DNA of 64,000 bases from Phytoseiulus persimilis (lineage: Eukaryota; Arthropoda; Arachnida; Mesostigmata; Phytoseiidae). The stretch spans positions 38,639,250-38,703,249 of the forward strand of contig CM075103.1 in assembly GCA_037576195.1 (NCBI GenBank), in the 5' to 3' direction. Below, piece after piece: positions 20,967 to 33,468 of this stretch (position 1 is the first letter of the stretch; every line of letters starts with the position of its first letter). The notes under the pieces were generated by a model. The model saw nothing but the letters and a program-made list of their open reading frames with translations. It was not told where the DNA came from and ran no database searches. Both the position numbers and the translations under genes were made by a program.

Positions 20967-21293
20967 ATGAACTATCCCACCCAGAACCAACCCTCCTCAA
21001 GTGGAGCATCCAAGGCAGACCAGTCGAGAAGCGCCCAAGCTGCAGAGAGGCGTGAGAGGGCGAAACTTGAGGCCCAAGGGTTGAAGCTGTCGGGGTGTTC
21101 GACGCCTCCCCAGTGAATGATGGAGCTGATCCTGAAGTGCTCCGAACTCTGGATCCTGGACGTGACCAACACGAAACTCACAGAAGAGGACGTGCGGGTC
21201 GTTATGCGAACCTTGACGACGCTCGAAAAGGTTCACTCCGACCGCGATCAGGACAACGCGGGCGACGAAGAGGATGCTTCGATGTTCCATTGA
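20967..21293 (+). pseudogene. LRR-like module 6c, internal stop
   Basis: The PPQW Trp codon is TGA, as in module 4. Later residues are ELWI, NTK, EK, and F changed to S in the VHFD motif. Confidence 0.5.
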
Positions 21294-21313
21294 GGCACTC
21301 TGAGGATCGGATT

Positions 21314-21774
21314 ATGAACTATCCCACCCAGAACCAACCCTCCTCAAGTGGAGCATCCAAGGCAGACCAGTCGAGAAGCGCCCAAGCTGCAGAGAGGCGT
21401 GAGAGGGCGAAACTTGAGGCCCAAGGGTTGAAGCTGTCGGGGTGTTCGACGCCTCCCCAGTGGATGATGGAGCTGATCCTGAAGTGCTCCGAGCTCAGGA
21501 TCCTGGACGTGACCAACACGAAACTCACAGAAGAGGACGTGCGGGTCGTTATGCGAACCTTGACGACGCTCGAGGAGGTTCACTTCGACCGCGATCAGGA
21601 CAACGCGGGCGACGAAGAAGAGGCACCCATTTTTGAGGAAAACGATGCATGTTTGAGGGAGAAGATGCTCCCATCTTCGACGAGGTCGAAGTTTTCGACG
21701 AGAACGAAGTTGTCGACGAGGGCGGTGAAGTCGACCAGGATGTGGGCATCGAAGAGGGATATGACTCTGGCTGA
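21314..21774 (+). pseudogene. LRR-like module 6d, class II tail in another frame
   Basis: The LRR frame is intact and runs on to 21832 through a basic, unrelated-looking sequence. The acidic class II tail (FEGEDAPIFDEVEVFDENE to GYDSG, stop at 21772) lies in a different frame from about 21650. Either a fixed frameshift or an unrecognised splice separates them. Confidence 0.45.
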
Positions 21775-24109
21775 GATCCCCTGCCGTCGGTCCCTTCCCT
21801 CTGATACATTCCCGGGAGCTCGTCCATTCTAGTTCTTGGGAGGGGAACCGGTAGCCCGCTCTTGTTCCTCTTCGATCGGCGGTTTGTTCTGTGGTCCAGG
21901 TTGGATATGAGCTTGATCAGCTTAGGTAGAAAGCTTAGGTAGCCAATGTAGACGTACAAGTAGCCGGAAGATGACGAGTCTCACAGGATTTTCAATAAAA
22001 TTAAGAACGATTCCATTCCCATACTATGTTTGCAATTTTCTTCAGCCCGACTTCTCAACAGAAGGTACCGAGCCATGGTATACGGTGAACGCAAAATCCC
22101 GATGCCCTTCAGTCAGGAAGGTTCCAAAAGCATCACTGAAAAGCTCTCATCGAGAAGAAGCACGTTCTCCCCTCTGGAGCCTGTTCCCGCTCCGCCGGGC
22201 ACTGGAGTGAGATGAGTTCAGATATTTACACGGTAAAGGAAGAGATGAGGTTGAGCTATCGAACTTCGGACTTCAAGAGCAGGTTCACCACAGCGACCAA
22301 ATGAGTGAACAAGGGTGAAAATGAGTCAACATGTCAATAGTTCCTCACCGTGGGGAACTCTCTCCCCTTCGAAAACTCATCCACATTTGAAGCGTGTACT
22401 TCCCTTCCCCATCCATGAGACCAAAGTCAGCATCATACAGGCTCTGGGAGCTCATCCATACCCTGAGGACGTGTTTGATGTCGAGATACCTGCAACGCGA
22501 TCAGCCCGTGGCGGAGCCGGAGGGTGGAAGAAACTCGAAAAAATATTAAAGAACTTGAAACTTAAAATTTGGTCCGAATAACATGTCCGATATCTTCTTC
22601 CCTGTGATAATTCATCTGAATTTGGCGTTCATGAGTATTTCCACGTTCACGACAGGAACTGAAGAGAAACCTCATCCTCCATCTACTCTCTTTCGATGAT
22701 AGGGAAGCCCTCGATGAAAGTTGACACGAAAGCAGAAAAGTCTCCTGATATTTTTGTGGCTTTTCATTCTGTGGCTCCATAATGCGGAACTCACAGTAGT
22801 TCGCCTCTTTGACTCATTCTCCCAAATCTGTTGACCACGGTCGAGATATTCCGCGGATGAATGAGGCACTCAACGAGTGAACTAAAAGCGGCTCGGATTC
22901 ACAGAGCTCGTACGACTCGAGGAATCGCTCAAAACTGCGTTCGGTAAACTTTTGAAACGAGCGACGCCACGCTCAGCCTGCGATGTTCCGGATGTTGAAA
23001 TTTTTGGTTCCTCGAAAATAGCGGTTTCCGATACCTCACCCGATTCCCTCATGGGACGTGTTTCCTGGAAAGTCCGTTGTGGGGTGTGCTGAGGAGCGGG
23101 AGCCAAGTTCCCCCGTAACAAAATCGCTTTTCAAACGAGCCTCCCCTGGCTCCGTCCTTGCAATAAGCTCCCGCTCAACGACGAGATTATCTGTGGGGAA
23201 GAATCCGGGAACCCTTCAGAACCACAATCAGCTAAGATACGTGAAAACTACGTATCGGCACCACAAGTCTCGCTGAGAAATTCTCAGTGATCGTTCTTCT
23301 GCTGAAATGGAAATGAGCATATAGTTGGGTCTCGAATTCAGGTGGAGTCCTTGTTTATGAAACGCACTCAGTTCAGGTTTGAGGCTCCTGCAGTAAGGTT
23401 GCCGACATGACTCTCGTTGGGATGAAATAAGAGAGCTTTCAATTTGCGGGGGAGCCTCGCCTGCAGAATGTAACGACTTCGGTTTTACGCTGCGAGCAGA
23501 TGCAGTTTATTCTCCTGAACCATGAATTACGTGCTCCTCGAGTCAACTGGCTGATTGAATCGTACATCGAGACTTCTGTGGGTTGAGGGGAAGTCAGAGA
23601 CATTTCACGTGAGGAGTTTCTCTCAGGAGTCAACGTGGATGTTGTCATCAATACTTGTGAGAGCTTCGCTTGTGAGACTGGCTTGCTCCCGGTTGCACGT
23701 CGTCTCGAGATCTCGGATCGCAAAGATTTATCGTTCGATGCTCGCAGACCGAGTTCCCAAACGATACCAGAGGAACGAGCTCTTGAGAAGCGTCGGGTGG
23801 GCCTGGAGGGGCTTCGTACGTTGCGTTGAACGACTCGGAATGCGGCGAAGAGTTCGAACTTTGTTCAATGCGGTTTTGCGGGGATCACTCGGAATGCGCT
23901 CGTCAGCTTCGATTTCTGCCGAGCACTTCTCGGAGGACTCGTGCGATCGGCATCCTAGAGTAATTGGATCCTGGAATCTTTGGGAGCCCCGTTGGGATTC
24001 GTAGCAGAATCGAGCGGGCCCGATGAATCTTTAGCTCATTTTTTACTGTGGTGAGATGTCTGATATTGTAGTGTAATCGTTCGTTCTGGTGGAATCATAT
24101 CAGATCGAC

Positions 24110-24325
24110 ATGCCGCCTTCGCCCACAACGACTCCGCCGCTTCGACCGATCTTGATTAAACTCTCCCGACCCCCTCGCACTCTCACACTCAACGAGGAGA
24201 GTCTGAGCTTAAAACCCCGGACGGAGGCTGCACAGACTCATAGTCAGCTCGGACGAGTGATAAATCGACGTCGCCGATCGCCGCGTGCTCTACCAGCGGA
24301 CATCAGCGGAGGGGTCCGCGAGTGA
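24110..24325 (+). CDS. Proline-rich small open frame at the start of the unit
   Basis: A 71-codon ATG frame, rich in Pro, Thr and Arg (starts MPPSPTTTPPLRPIL, ends ISGGVRE), present in every unit start. Copies begin at 210, 2765, 5931, 15918, 19935, 27655, 37097, 45428, 50398, 54106 and 57247. Those at 27655 and 37097 share an early TGA in place of the last Arg codons. The frame ends 40 bp inside the frame that leads into the LRR module, one base out of register across a seven-base G-rich tract. A GTGAGT donor-like site follows in CGCGAGTGAGTTTG. No family is recognised. It could be a 5' exon of the LRR gene, a pseudogene piece, or chance. Confidence 0.25.
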   Translation: MPPSPTTTPPLRPILIKLSRPPRTLTLNEESLSLKPRTEAAQTHSQLGRVINRRRRSPRALPADISGGVRE

Positions 24326-24446
24326 GTTTGAGAGTGCTCGGTGGAGGGCGATTCGCGCTTTGCACAGCGGCAAGGTCACGCATCGAATAGAGAGCAAACG
24401 CAATCGCCGACGACACCGAAAACTGAGGCACTCCGAGAATCGGTAT

Positions 24447-24773
24447 ATGAAGTATCCCACCCAGAACCAACCCTCCTCAAGTGGAGCATCCAAGGCAGAC
24501 CAGTCGAGAAGCGCCCAAGCTGCAGAGAGGCGTAAGAGGGCGAAACTTGAGGCCCAGGCGTTGAACCTGTCGGGGTGTTCGACGCCTCCCCAGTGGATGA
24601 TGGAGCTGATCCTGAAGTGCTCCGAGCTCAGGATCCTGGACGTGACCAACACGAAACTCACAGAAGAGGACGTGCGGGTCGTTATGCGAACCTTGACGAC
24701 GCTCGAGGAGGTTCACTTCGACCGCGATCAGGACAACGCGGGCGACGAAGAGGATGCTTCGATGTTCCATTGA
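24447..24773 (+). CDS. LRR-like module 7a
   Basis: Intact 108-codon cassette with ALNL, ELRI, NTK and EE residues, ending MFH. This combination recurs as the first cassette of units 8, 9 and 12. Confidence 0.4.
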   Translation: MKYPTQNQPSSSGASKADQSRSAQAAERRKRAKLEAQALNLSGCSTPPQWMMELILKCSELRILDVTNTKLTEEDVRVVMRTLTTLEEVHFDRDQDNAGDEEDASMFH

Positions 24774-24793
24774 GGCACTCTGAGGATCGAATT

Positions 24794-25162
24794 ATGAACT
24801 ATCCCACCCAGAACCAACCCTCCTCAAGTGGAGCATCCAAGGCAGACCAGTCGAGAAGCGCCCAAGCTGCAGAGAGGCGTAAGAGGGCGAAACTTGAGGC
24901 CCAGGCGTTGAACCTGTCGGGGTGTTCGACGCCTCCCCAGTGGATGATGGAGCTGATCCTGAAGTGCTCCGAACTCTGGAGCCTGGACGTGACCAACAGG
25001 AAACTCACAGAAGAGGACGTGCGGGTCGTTATGCGAACCTTGACGACGCTCGAAAAGGTTCACTTCGACCGCGATCAGGACAACGCGGGCGACGAAGAGG
25101 ATGCTCCGATGTTCGACGGGGACGAAAGAGTCGACGACGAAGATGGATATTACTCTGGGTGA
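24794..25162 (+). CDS. LRR-like module 7b, class I tail
   Basis: Intact 122-codon cassette with ALNL, ELWS, NRK, EK and the acidic tail to GYYSG. Confidence 0.42.
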   Translation: MNYPTQNQPSSSGASKADQSRSAQAAERRKRAKLEAQALNLSGCSTPPQWMMELILKCSELWSLDVTNRKLTEEDVRVVMRTLTTLEKVHFDRDQDNAGDEEDAPMFDGDERVDDEDGYYSG

Positions 25163-27991
25163 AATCCCCTGCCGTCGCCCACGTCTCTCTGGTACATTCC
25201 AGGGAGCTCGTCAGTCGTCCGGGTTGAAGATGAAGTTGGTCAGCTTAGGTAGCTTAGGTAGACGTTCTTGTAGCCGAAAGATGACGAGTCTCACAGGATT
25301 TTCAATAAAATTAAGAACGATTCCATTCCCATACTATGTTTGCAATTTTCTTCAGCCCGACTTCTCGACAGAAGGTACCGAGCCATGTTATTCGGAGAAC
25401 GCAAAATCCCGATGCCCTTCAGTCAGGAAGGTTCCAAAAGCATCACTGAAAAGCTGTCATCGAGAGAAGACACGTTCTCCCCTCTGGAGCCTGTTCCCGC
25501 TCCGCCGGGCACTGGAGTGAGATGAGCTCAATGCTCAATATATGTTAAGTGTTCGTGTTGATGTCGCTCCCTAGATATTTACACGGTAAAGGAAGAGGTG
25601 AGGTTGAGCTATCGAACTTCGGACTTCAAGAGCAGGTTCACCACAGCGACCAAATGAGTGAACAAGGGTGAAAATGAGTGAACATGTCAATAGTTCCTCA
25701 CCGTGGGGAACTCTCTCCCCTTCGAAAACTCATCCACATTTGAAGCGTGTACTTCCCTTCCCCATCCATGGGACCAAAGTCAGCATCATACAGACTCTGG
25801 GAGCTCATCCATTCCCTGAGGACGTGTTTGATGTCGAGATACCTGCAACGCGATCAGCCCGTGGCGGAGCCGGAGGGTGGAAGAAACTCGAAAAAATATT
25901 AAAGAACTTTAAAATTTGGTCCGAAAAACATGTCCGATATCTCCTTCCCTGTGATAATTCATCTGAATTTTGGCGTTCATGAGTATTTCCACTTTCACGA
26001 CAGGAGCTGAAGAGAAACCTCATCCTCCATCTACTCTCTTTCGATGATAGGGAAGCCCTCGATGAAAGTTGAGACGAAAGCAGAAAAGTCTCCTGATATT
26101 TTTTGTGGCTTTTCATTCTGTGGCTCCATAATGCGGAACTCACAGTAGTTCGCCTCTTTGACTCATTCTCCCAAATCTGTTGACCACGGTCGAGATATTC
26201 CGCGGATGAATGAGGCGCTCAACGAGTGAACTAAAAGCGGCTCGGATTCACAGAGCTCGTACGACTCGAGGAATCGCTCGAAACTGCGTTCGGTAAACTT
26301 TTGAAACGAGCGACGCCAGGCTCAGCCTGCGATGTTCCGGATGTGAAAATTTTTGGTTCCTCGAAAATAGCGCTTTCCGATACCTTACCCGATTCCCTCA
26401 TGGGACGTGTTTCCTGGAAAGTCCGTTGTGGGGTGTGCTGAGGAGCGGGAGCCAAGTTCCCCCGTAACAAAATCGCTTTTCAAACGAGCCTCCCCTGGCT
26501 CCGTCCTTGCAATAAGCTCCCGCTCAACGACGAGATTATCTGCGGGGAAGAATCCGGGAACCCTTCAGAACCACAATCAGCTAAGATACGTGAAAACTAC
26601 GTATCGGCACCACAAGTCTCGCTGAGAAATTCTCAGTGATCGTTCTTCTGCTGAAATGGAAATGAGCATATAGTTGGGTCTCGAATTCAGGTGGAGTCCT
26701 TGTTTATGAAACGCACTCAGTTCAGGTTTGAGGCTCCTGCAGTAAGGTTGCCGACATGACTCTCGTTGGGATGAAATAAGAGAGCTTTCAATTTGCGGGG
26801 GACCCTCGCCTGCAGAATATAGGGACTTCGGTTTCACGCTGCGAGCAGATGCAGTTCATCCTCCTGAACCATGAATTAAGTGCTCCTCGAGTCAACTGGC
26901 TGATTGAATCGTACATCGAGACTTCTGTGGGTTGAGGGGAACGGGAAGTCGGGACAACGGGAAGTCAGAGACATTTCACGTGAGGAGTTTCTCTCAGGAG
27001 CAACGTGGATGTTGCCATCAATACTTGTGAGAGCTTCGCTTGTGAGACTGGCTTGCTCCCGGTTGCACGTCGTCTCGAGAACTCGGATCGCAAGGATTTA
27101 TCGTTCGATGCTCGCAGGCCGAGTTCCCAAACGATACCAGAGGAACGAGCTCCTGAGAAGCGTCGGTGGGCCTGGATGGGCTTCGTACGTGCCCGTTTCG
27201 CTGGTTCTGGTTCGAGGATGATCCAGAATCACGAGTCGATCGCGGGGCAAATGAATCGCCTGTTGAGAGGTATTCCGTTCGGTTGCGGATTTTCCGAGCA
27301 AGAGGCATTCGGAAAACTCGAGGAACCTCTGTGAAACGAGCCCGGGATTTGACGGTTCTTGCGTTGAACGACTCTGAATGCGGCAAAGAGCGAGGAGTTC
27401 GAACTTCGATCAATGCGATTTTGCGGGGATCACTCGGAATGCGCTCGTCAGCGTCGATTTCTGCCGAGCACTTCTGGGAGGGCTCGTGCGAGCGGCATCA
27501 CAGAGTAATTGGATTCTGGAATCTTTGGGAGCCCCGTTGGGATTCGTAGCAGAATCGAGCGGGCCCGATGAATCTTTAGCTCATTTTTTACTGTGGTGAG
27601 ATGTCTGATATTGTAGTGTAATCGTTCGTTCTGGTGAAATCATATCAGATCGACATGCCGCCTTCGCCCACAACGACTCCGCCGCGTCGACCGATCTTGA
27701 TTAACCTCCCCCGACCCCCTCGCACTCTCACACTCAACGAGGAGAGTCTGAGCTTAAAACCCCGGACGGAGGCTGCACAGACTCATAGTCAGCTCGGACG
27801 AGTGATAAATCGACGTCGTTGATCGCCGCGTGCTCTACCAGCGGACATCAGCGGAGGGGTCCGCGAGTGAGTTTGAGAGTGCTCGGTGGAGGGCGATTCG
27901 CGCTTTGCACAGCGGCAAGGTCACGCATCGAATAGAGAGCAAACGCAATCGCCGACGACATCGAAAACTGAGGCACTCCGAGAATCGGATT

Positions 27992-28318
27992 ATGAACTAT
28001 CCCACCCAGAACCAACCCTCCTCAAGTGGAGCATCCAAGGCGGACCAGTCGAGAAGCGCCCAAGCCGCAGATAGGCGTAAAAGGGCGAAACTTGAGGCCC
28101 AGGCGTTGAACCTGTCGGGGTGTTCGACGCCTCCGCAGTGGATGATGGAGCTGATCCTGAAGTGCTCCGAGCTCAGGATCCTGGACGTGACCAACACGAA
28201 ACTCACAGAAGAGGACGTGCGGGTCGTTATGCGAACCTTGACGACGCTCGAGGAGGTTCACTTCGACCGCGATCAGGACAACGCGGGCGACGAAGAGGAT
28301 GCTTCGATGTTCCATTGA
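27992..28318 (+). CDS. LRR-like module 8a
   Basis: Intact cassette (ALNL, ELRI, NTK, EE, MFH) with a unique AADRRKR in place of AAERRKR. Confidence 0.4.
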   Translation: MNYPTQNQPSSSGASKADQSRSAQAADRRKRAKLEAQALNLSGCSTPPQWMMELILKCSELRILDVTNTKLTEEDVRVVMRTLTTLEEVHFDRDQDNAGDEEDASMFH

Positions 28319-28338
28319 GGCACTCTGAGGATCGGATT

Positions 28339-28665
28339 ATGAACTATCCCGCCCAGAACCAACCCTCCTCAAGTGGAGCATCCAAGGCAGACCAGCCGAG
28401 AAGCGCCCAAGCTGCAGAGAGGCGTGAGAGGGCGAAACTTGAGGCCCAAGGGTTGAAGCTGTCGGGGTGTTCGACGCCTCCCCAGTGGATGATGGAGCTG
28501 ATCCTGAAGTGCTCCGAGCTCAGGATCCTGGACGTGACCAACACGAAACTCACAGAAGAGGACGTGCGGGTCGTTATGCGAACCTTGACGACGCTCGAGG
28601 AGGTTCACTTCGACCGCGATCAGGACAACGCGGGCGACGAAGAGGATGCTTCGATGTTCCATTGA
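28339..28665 (+). CDS. LRR-like module 8b
   Basis: Intact cassette (GLKL, ELRI, NTK, EE, MFH) starting MNYPAQNQ, with ADQPRSA in place of ADQSRSA. Confidence 0.4.
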   Translation: MNYPAQNQPSSSGASKADQPRSAQAAERRERAKLEAQGLKLSGCSTPPQWMMELILKCSELRILDVTNTKLTEEDVRVVMRTLTTLEEVHFDRDQDNAGDEEDASMFH

Positions 28666-28685
28666 GGCACTCTGAGGATCGGATT

Positions 28686-29054
28686 ATGAACTATCCCGCC
28701 CAGAACCAACCCTCCTCAAGTGGAGCATCCAAGGCAGACCAGCCGAGAAGCGCCCAAGCTGCAGAGAGGCGTGAGAGGGCGAAACTTGAGGCCCAAGGGT
28801 TGAAGCTGTCGGGGTGTTCGACGCCTCCCCAGTGGATGATGGAGCTGATCCTGAAGTGCTCCGAGCTCAGGATCCTGGACGTGACCAACACGAAACTCAC
28901 AGAAGAGGACGTGCGGGTCATTATGCGAACCTCGACGACGCTCGAGGAGGTTCACTTCGACCGCGATCAGGACAACGCGGGCGACGAAAAGGATGCTCCG
29001 ATGTTCGACGGGGACGAAAGAGTCGACGACGAAGATGGATATTACTCTGGGTGA
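28686..29054 (+). CDS. LRR-like module 8c, class I tail
   Basis: Intact cassette with VIMRTSTTLEE and tail DEKDAPMFDG to GYYSG. It shares YPAQNQ and ADQPRSA with 8b, so 8b and 8c arose by a local duplication. Confidence 0.42.
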   Translation: MNYPAQNQPSSSGASKADQPRSAQAAERRERAKLEAQGLKLSGCSTPPQWMMELILKCSELRILDVTNTKLTEEDVRVIMRTSTTLEEVHFDRDQDNAGDEKDAPMFDGDERVDDEDGYYSG

Positions 29055-30323
29055 AATCCCCTGCCGTCGCCCACGTCTCTCTGGTACATTCCAGGGAGCT
29101 CGTCAGTCGTCCGGGTTATAGATGAAGTTGGTCAGCTTAGGTAGCTTAGGTAGACGTTCGTGTAGCCGAAAGATGACGAGTCTCACAGGATTTTCAATAA
29201 AATTAAGAACGATTCCATTCCCATACTATGTTTGCAATTTTCTTCAGCCCGACTTCTCAACAGAAGGTACCGAGCCATGGTATACGGTGAACGCAAAATC
29301 CCGATGCCCTTCAGTCAGGAAGGTTCCAAAAGCATCACTGAGAAGCTCTCATCGAGAAGAAGCACGTTCTTCCCTCTGGAGCCTGTTCCCGCTCCGCCGG
29401 GCACTGGAGTGAGATGAGTTCAGATATTTACACGGTAAGGGAAGAGGTGAGGTTGAGCTATCGAACTTCGGACTTCAAGAGCAGGTTCACCACAGCGACC
29501 AAATGAGTGAACAAGGGTGAAAATGAGTGAACATGTCAACAGTTCCTCGCCGTGGGGAACTCTTTCCCCTTCGAAAACTCATCCACATTTGAAGCGTGTA
29601 CTTCCCTTCCCCATCCATGGGACCAAAGTCAGCATCATACAGACTCTGGGAGCTCATCCATTCCCTGAGGACGTGTTTGATGTCGAGATACCTGCAACGC
29701 GATCAGCCCGTGGCGGAGCCGGAGGGTGGAAGAAACTCGAAAAAATATTGAAGAACTTTAAAATTTGGTCCGAAAAACATGTCCGATATCTCCTTCCCTG
29801 TGATAATTCATCTGAATTTCGGCGTTCATGAGTATTTCCACGTTCACGACAGGAACTGAAGAGAAACCTCATCCTCCATCTACTCTCTTTCGATGATAGG
29901 GAAGCCCTCGATGAAAGTTGAGACGAAAGCAGAAAAGTCTCCTGATATTTTTTGTGGCTTTTCATTCTGTGGCTCCATAATGCGGAACTCACAGTAGTTC
30001 GCCTCTTTGACTCATTCTCCCAAATCTGTTGACCACGGTCGAGATATTCCGCGGATGAATGAGGCGCTCAACGAGTGAACTAAAAGCGGCTCGGATTCAC
30101 AGAGCTCGTACGACTCGAGGAATCGCTCGAAACTGCGTTCGGTAAACTTTTGAAACGAGCGACGCCAGGCTCAGCCTGCGATGTTCCGGATGTGAAAATT
30201 ATTGGTTCCTCGAAAATAGCGGTTTCCGATACCTCACCCGATTCCCTCATGGGACGTGTTTCCTGGAAAGTCCGTTGTGAGGTGTGCTGAGGAGCGGGAG
30301 CCAAGTTCCCCCGTAACAAAATC

Positions 30324-31281
30324 GCATCATTGGAGAGTACCTCCACGGACTGCCAGGCATGATTATTCTTTTTCTCGCGGAGAGTGCCTCGCCCTCTATT
30401 GTTATGCTAACTGAACGAAGATCCTCAGAGTTGGCTGCCTGGAGTTTTCAGCCTCGAGTCAGATCATGAAGCCAGGATGGGCCCAAAGTCTTTAGTATTT
30501 AACATCTGGACAATATTGTGTTGAGGTTCGCCCAAGAATGAGAATTGCTGTCATCGAGAGAAGACACGTTCTCCCCTCTGGAGCCATCATACAGACTCTG
30601 GGAGCTCATCCATTCCCTGAGGACGTGTTTGATGTCGAGATACCTGCAACGCGATCAGCCCGTGGCGGAGCCGGAGGGTGGAAGAAACTCGAAAAAATAT
30701 CAAAGAACTTGAAACTTAAAATTTGGTCCGAAAAACATGTCCGATATCTCCTTCCCTGTGATAATTCATCTGAATTTTGGCGTTCATGAGTATTTCCACG
30801 TTCACGACAGGAACTGAAGAGAAACCTCATCCTCCATCTACTCTCTTTCGATGATAGGGAAGCCCTCGATGAAAGTTGAGACGAAAGCAGAAAAGTCTCC
30901 TGATATTTTTTGTGGCTTTTCATTCTGTGGCTCCATAATGCGGAACTCACAGTAGTTCGCCTCTTTGACTCATTCTCCCAAATCTGTTGACCACGGTCGA
31001 GATATTCCGCGGATGAATGAGGCGCTCAACGAGTGAACTAAAAGCGGCTCGGATTCACAGAGCTCGTACGACTCGAGGAATCGCTCGAAACTGCGTTCGG
31101 TAAACTTTTGAAACGAGCGACGCCAGGCTCAGCCTGCGATGTTCCGGATGTGAAAATTATTGGTTCCTCGAAAATAGCGGTTTCCGATACCTCACCCGAT
31201 TCCCTCATGGGACGTGTTTCCTGGAAAGTCCGTTGTGAGGTGTGCTGAGGAGCGGGAGCCAAGTTCCCCCGTAACAAAATC
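30324..31281 (+). repeat. 952-bp-type internal repeat, copy 1 (958 bp)
   Basis: Starts GCATCATTGGAGAG, joined to AACAAAATC of the preceding sequence. It carries a 6-bp insertion (TTGAAAC before TTAAAATTTGG) not found in the next copies. Inside, an ATG frame at 30538 reads MRIAVIERRHVLPSG and runs 83 codons into the shared sequence, crossing the internal junction GGAGCC/ATCATACAG. Confidence 0.9.
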
Positions 31282-32516
31282 GCATCATTGGAGAGTACCT
31301 CCACGGACTGCCAGGCATGATTCTTCTTTTTCTCGCGGAGAGTGCCTCGCCCTCGATTGTTATACTAACTGAACGAAGATCCTCAGAGTTGGCTGCCTGG
31401 AGTTTTCAGCCTCGAGTCAGATCATGAAGCCAGGATGGGCCCAAAGTCTTTAGTATTTAACATCTGGACAATATTGTGTTGAGGTTCGCCCAAGAATGAG
31501 AATTGCTGTCATCGAGAGAAGACACGTTCTCCCCTCTGGAGTCTGTTCCCGCTCCGCCGGGCACTGGAGTGAGATGAGTTCAATGCTCAATATATGCTAA
31601 GAGTTCGTGTTGATGTCGCTCCCTAGATATTTACACGGTAAAGGAAGAGGTGAGGTTGAGCTATCGAACTTCGGACTTCAAGTGCAGGTTCACCACAGCG
31701 ACCAAATGAGTGAACAAGAGTGAACATGTCAATAGTTCCTCACCGTGGGGAACTCTCTCCCCTTCGAAAACTCATCCACATTTGAAGCGTGTACTTCCCT
31801 TCCCCATCCATGGGACCAAAGTCAGCATCAAACAGACTCTGGGAGCTCATCCATTCCCTGAGGACGTGTTTGATGTCGAGATACCTGCAACGCGATCAGC
31901 CCGTGGCGGAGCCGGAGGGTGGAAGAAACTCGAAAAAATATTAAAGAACTTTAAAATTTGGTCCGAAAAACATGTCCGATATCTCCTTCCCTGTGATAAT
32001 TCATCTGAATTTTGGCGTTCATGAGTATTTCCACGTTCACGAAAGGAACTGAAGAGAAACCTCATCCTCCATCTACTCTCTTCCGATGATAGGGAAGCCC
32101 TCGATGAAAGTTGAGACGAAAGCAGAAAAGTCTCCTGATATTTTTTGTGGCTTTTCATTCTGTGGCTCCATAATGCGGAACTCACAGTAGTTCGCCTCTT
32201 TGACTCATTCTCCCAAATCTGTTGACCACGGTCGAGATATTCCGCGGATGAATGAGGCGCTCAACGAGTGAACTAAAAGCGGCTCGGATTCACAGAGCCC
32301 GTAGGACTCGAGGAATCGCTCGAAACTGCGTTCGGTAAACTTTTGAAACGAGCGACGCCAGGCTCAGCCTGCGATGTTCCGGATGTGAAAATTATTGGTT
32401 CCTCGAAAATAGCGGTTTCCGATACCTCACCCGATTCCCTCATGGGACGTGTTTCCTGGAAAGTCCGTTGTGAGGTGTGCTGAGGAGCGGGAGCCAAGTT
32501 CCCCCGTAACAAAATC
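31282..32516 (+). repeat. 1235-bp internal repeat, copy 2
   Basis: Long form: after CTCTGGAG it keeps the ~283 bp (TGTTCCCGCTCCGCC to GTCAGCATC) that the short form lacks. Confidence 0.9.
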
Positions 32517-33468
32517 GCATCATTGGAGAGTACCTCCACGGACTGCCAGGCATGATTCTTCTTTTTCTCGCGGAGAGTGCCTCGCCCTCGATTGTTATAC
32601 TAACTGAACGAAGATCCTCAGAGTTGGCTGCCTGGAGTTTTCAGCCTCGAGTCAGATCATGAAGCCAGGATGGGCCCAAAGTCTTTAGTATTTAACATCT
32701 GGACAATATTGTGTTGAGGTTCGCCCAAGAATGAGAATTGCTGTCATCGAGAGAAGACACGTTCTCCCCTCTGGAGCCATCATACAGACTCTGGGAGCTC
32801 ATCCATTCCCTGAGGACGTGTTTGATGTCGAGATACCTGCAACGCGATCAGCCCGTGGCGGAGCCGGAGGGTGGAAGAAACTCGAAAAAATATTAAAGAA
32901 CTTTGAAATTTGGTCCGAAAAACATGTCCGATATCTCCTTCCCTGTGATGATTCATCTGAATTTTGGCGTTCATGAGTATTTCCACGTTCACGACAGGGA
33001 CTGAAGAGAAACCTCATCCTCCATCTACTCTCTTTCGATGATAGGGAAGCCCTCGATGAAAGTTGAGACGAAAGCAGAAAAGTCTCCTGATATTTTTTGT
33101 GGCTTTTCATTCTGTGGCTCCATAATGCGGAACTCACAGTAGTTCGCCTCTCTGACTCATTCTCCCAAATCTGTTGACCACGGTCGAGATATTCCGCGGA
33201 TGAATGAGGCGCTCAGCGAGTGAACTAAAAGCGGCTCGGATTCACAGAGCTCGTACGACTCGAGGAATCGCTCGAAACTGCGTTCGGTAAACTTTTGAAA
33301 CGAGCGACGCCAGGCTCAGCCTGCGATGTTCCGGATGTGAAAATTATTGGTTCCTCGAAAATAGCGGTTTCCGATACCTCACCCGATTCCCTCATGGGAC
33401 GTGTTTCCTGGAAAGTCCGTTGTGAGGTGTGCTGAGGAGCGGGAGCCAAGTTCCCCCGTAACAAAATC
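32517..33468 (+). repeat. 952-bp internal repeat, copy 3
   Basis: Short form. With copy 2 it makes a 2187-bp dimer that is repeated by the partly overlapping copies 3 and 4. Confidence 0.9.

Larger units (their letters stand above)
19914..24088 (+). repeat. Array unit 6 (4175 bp)
   Basis: Contains four LRR cassettes at an exact 347-bp period, the last with a class II tail. Its proline-rich leading frame is altered by GACGTGCC in place of GATCG near 20100, which changes its C-terminal end. Confidence 0.9.
24089..27633 (+). repeat. Array unit 7 (3545 bp)
   Basis: Two LRR cassettes with a class I end. The 3' part carries the long form of the degenerate block (26900-27600), including a local duplication of the GGGAAGTC motif near 26940-26965. 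Confidence 0.9.

Noticed and set aside
31038-31304. 88-codon minus frame crossing the 952-bp junction
   Set aside because: It begins at GTG across a rearrangement junction. Its identity between copies reflects recent amplification.
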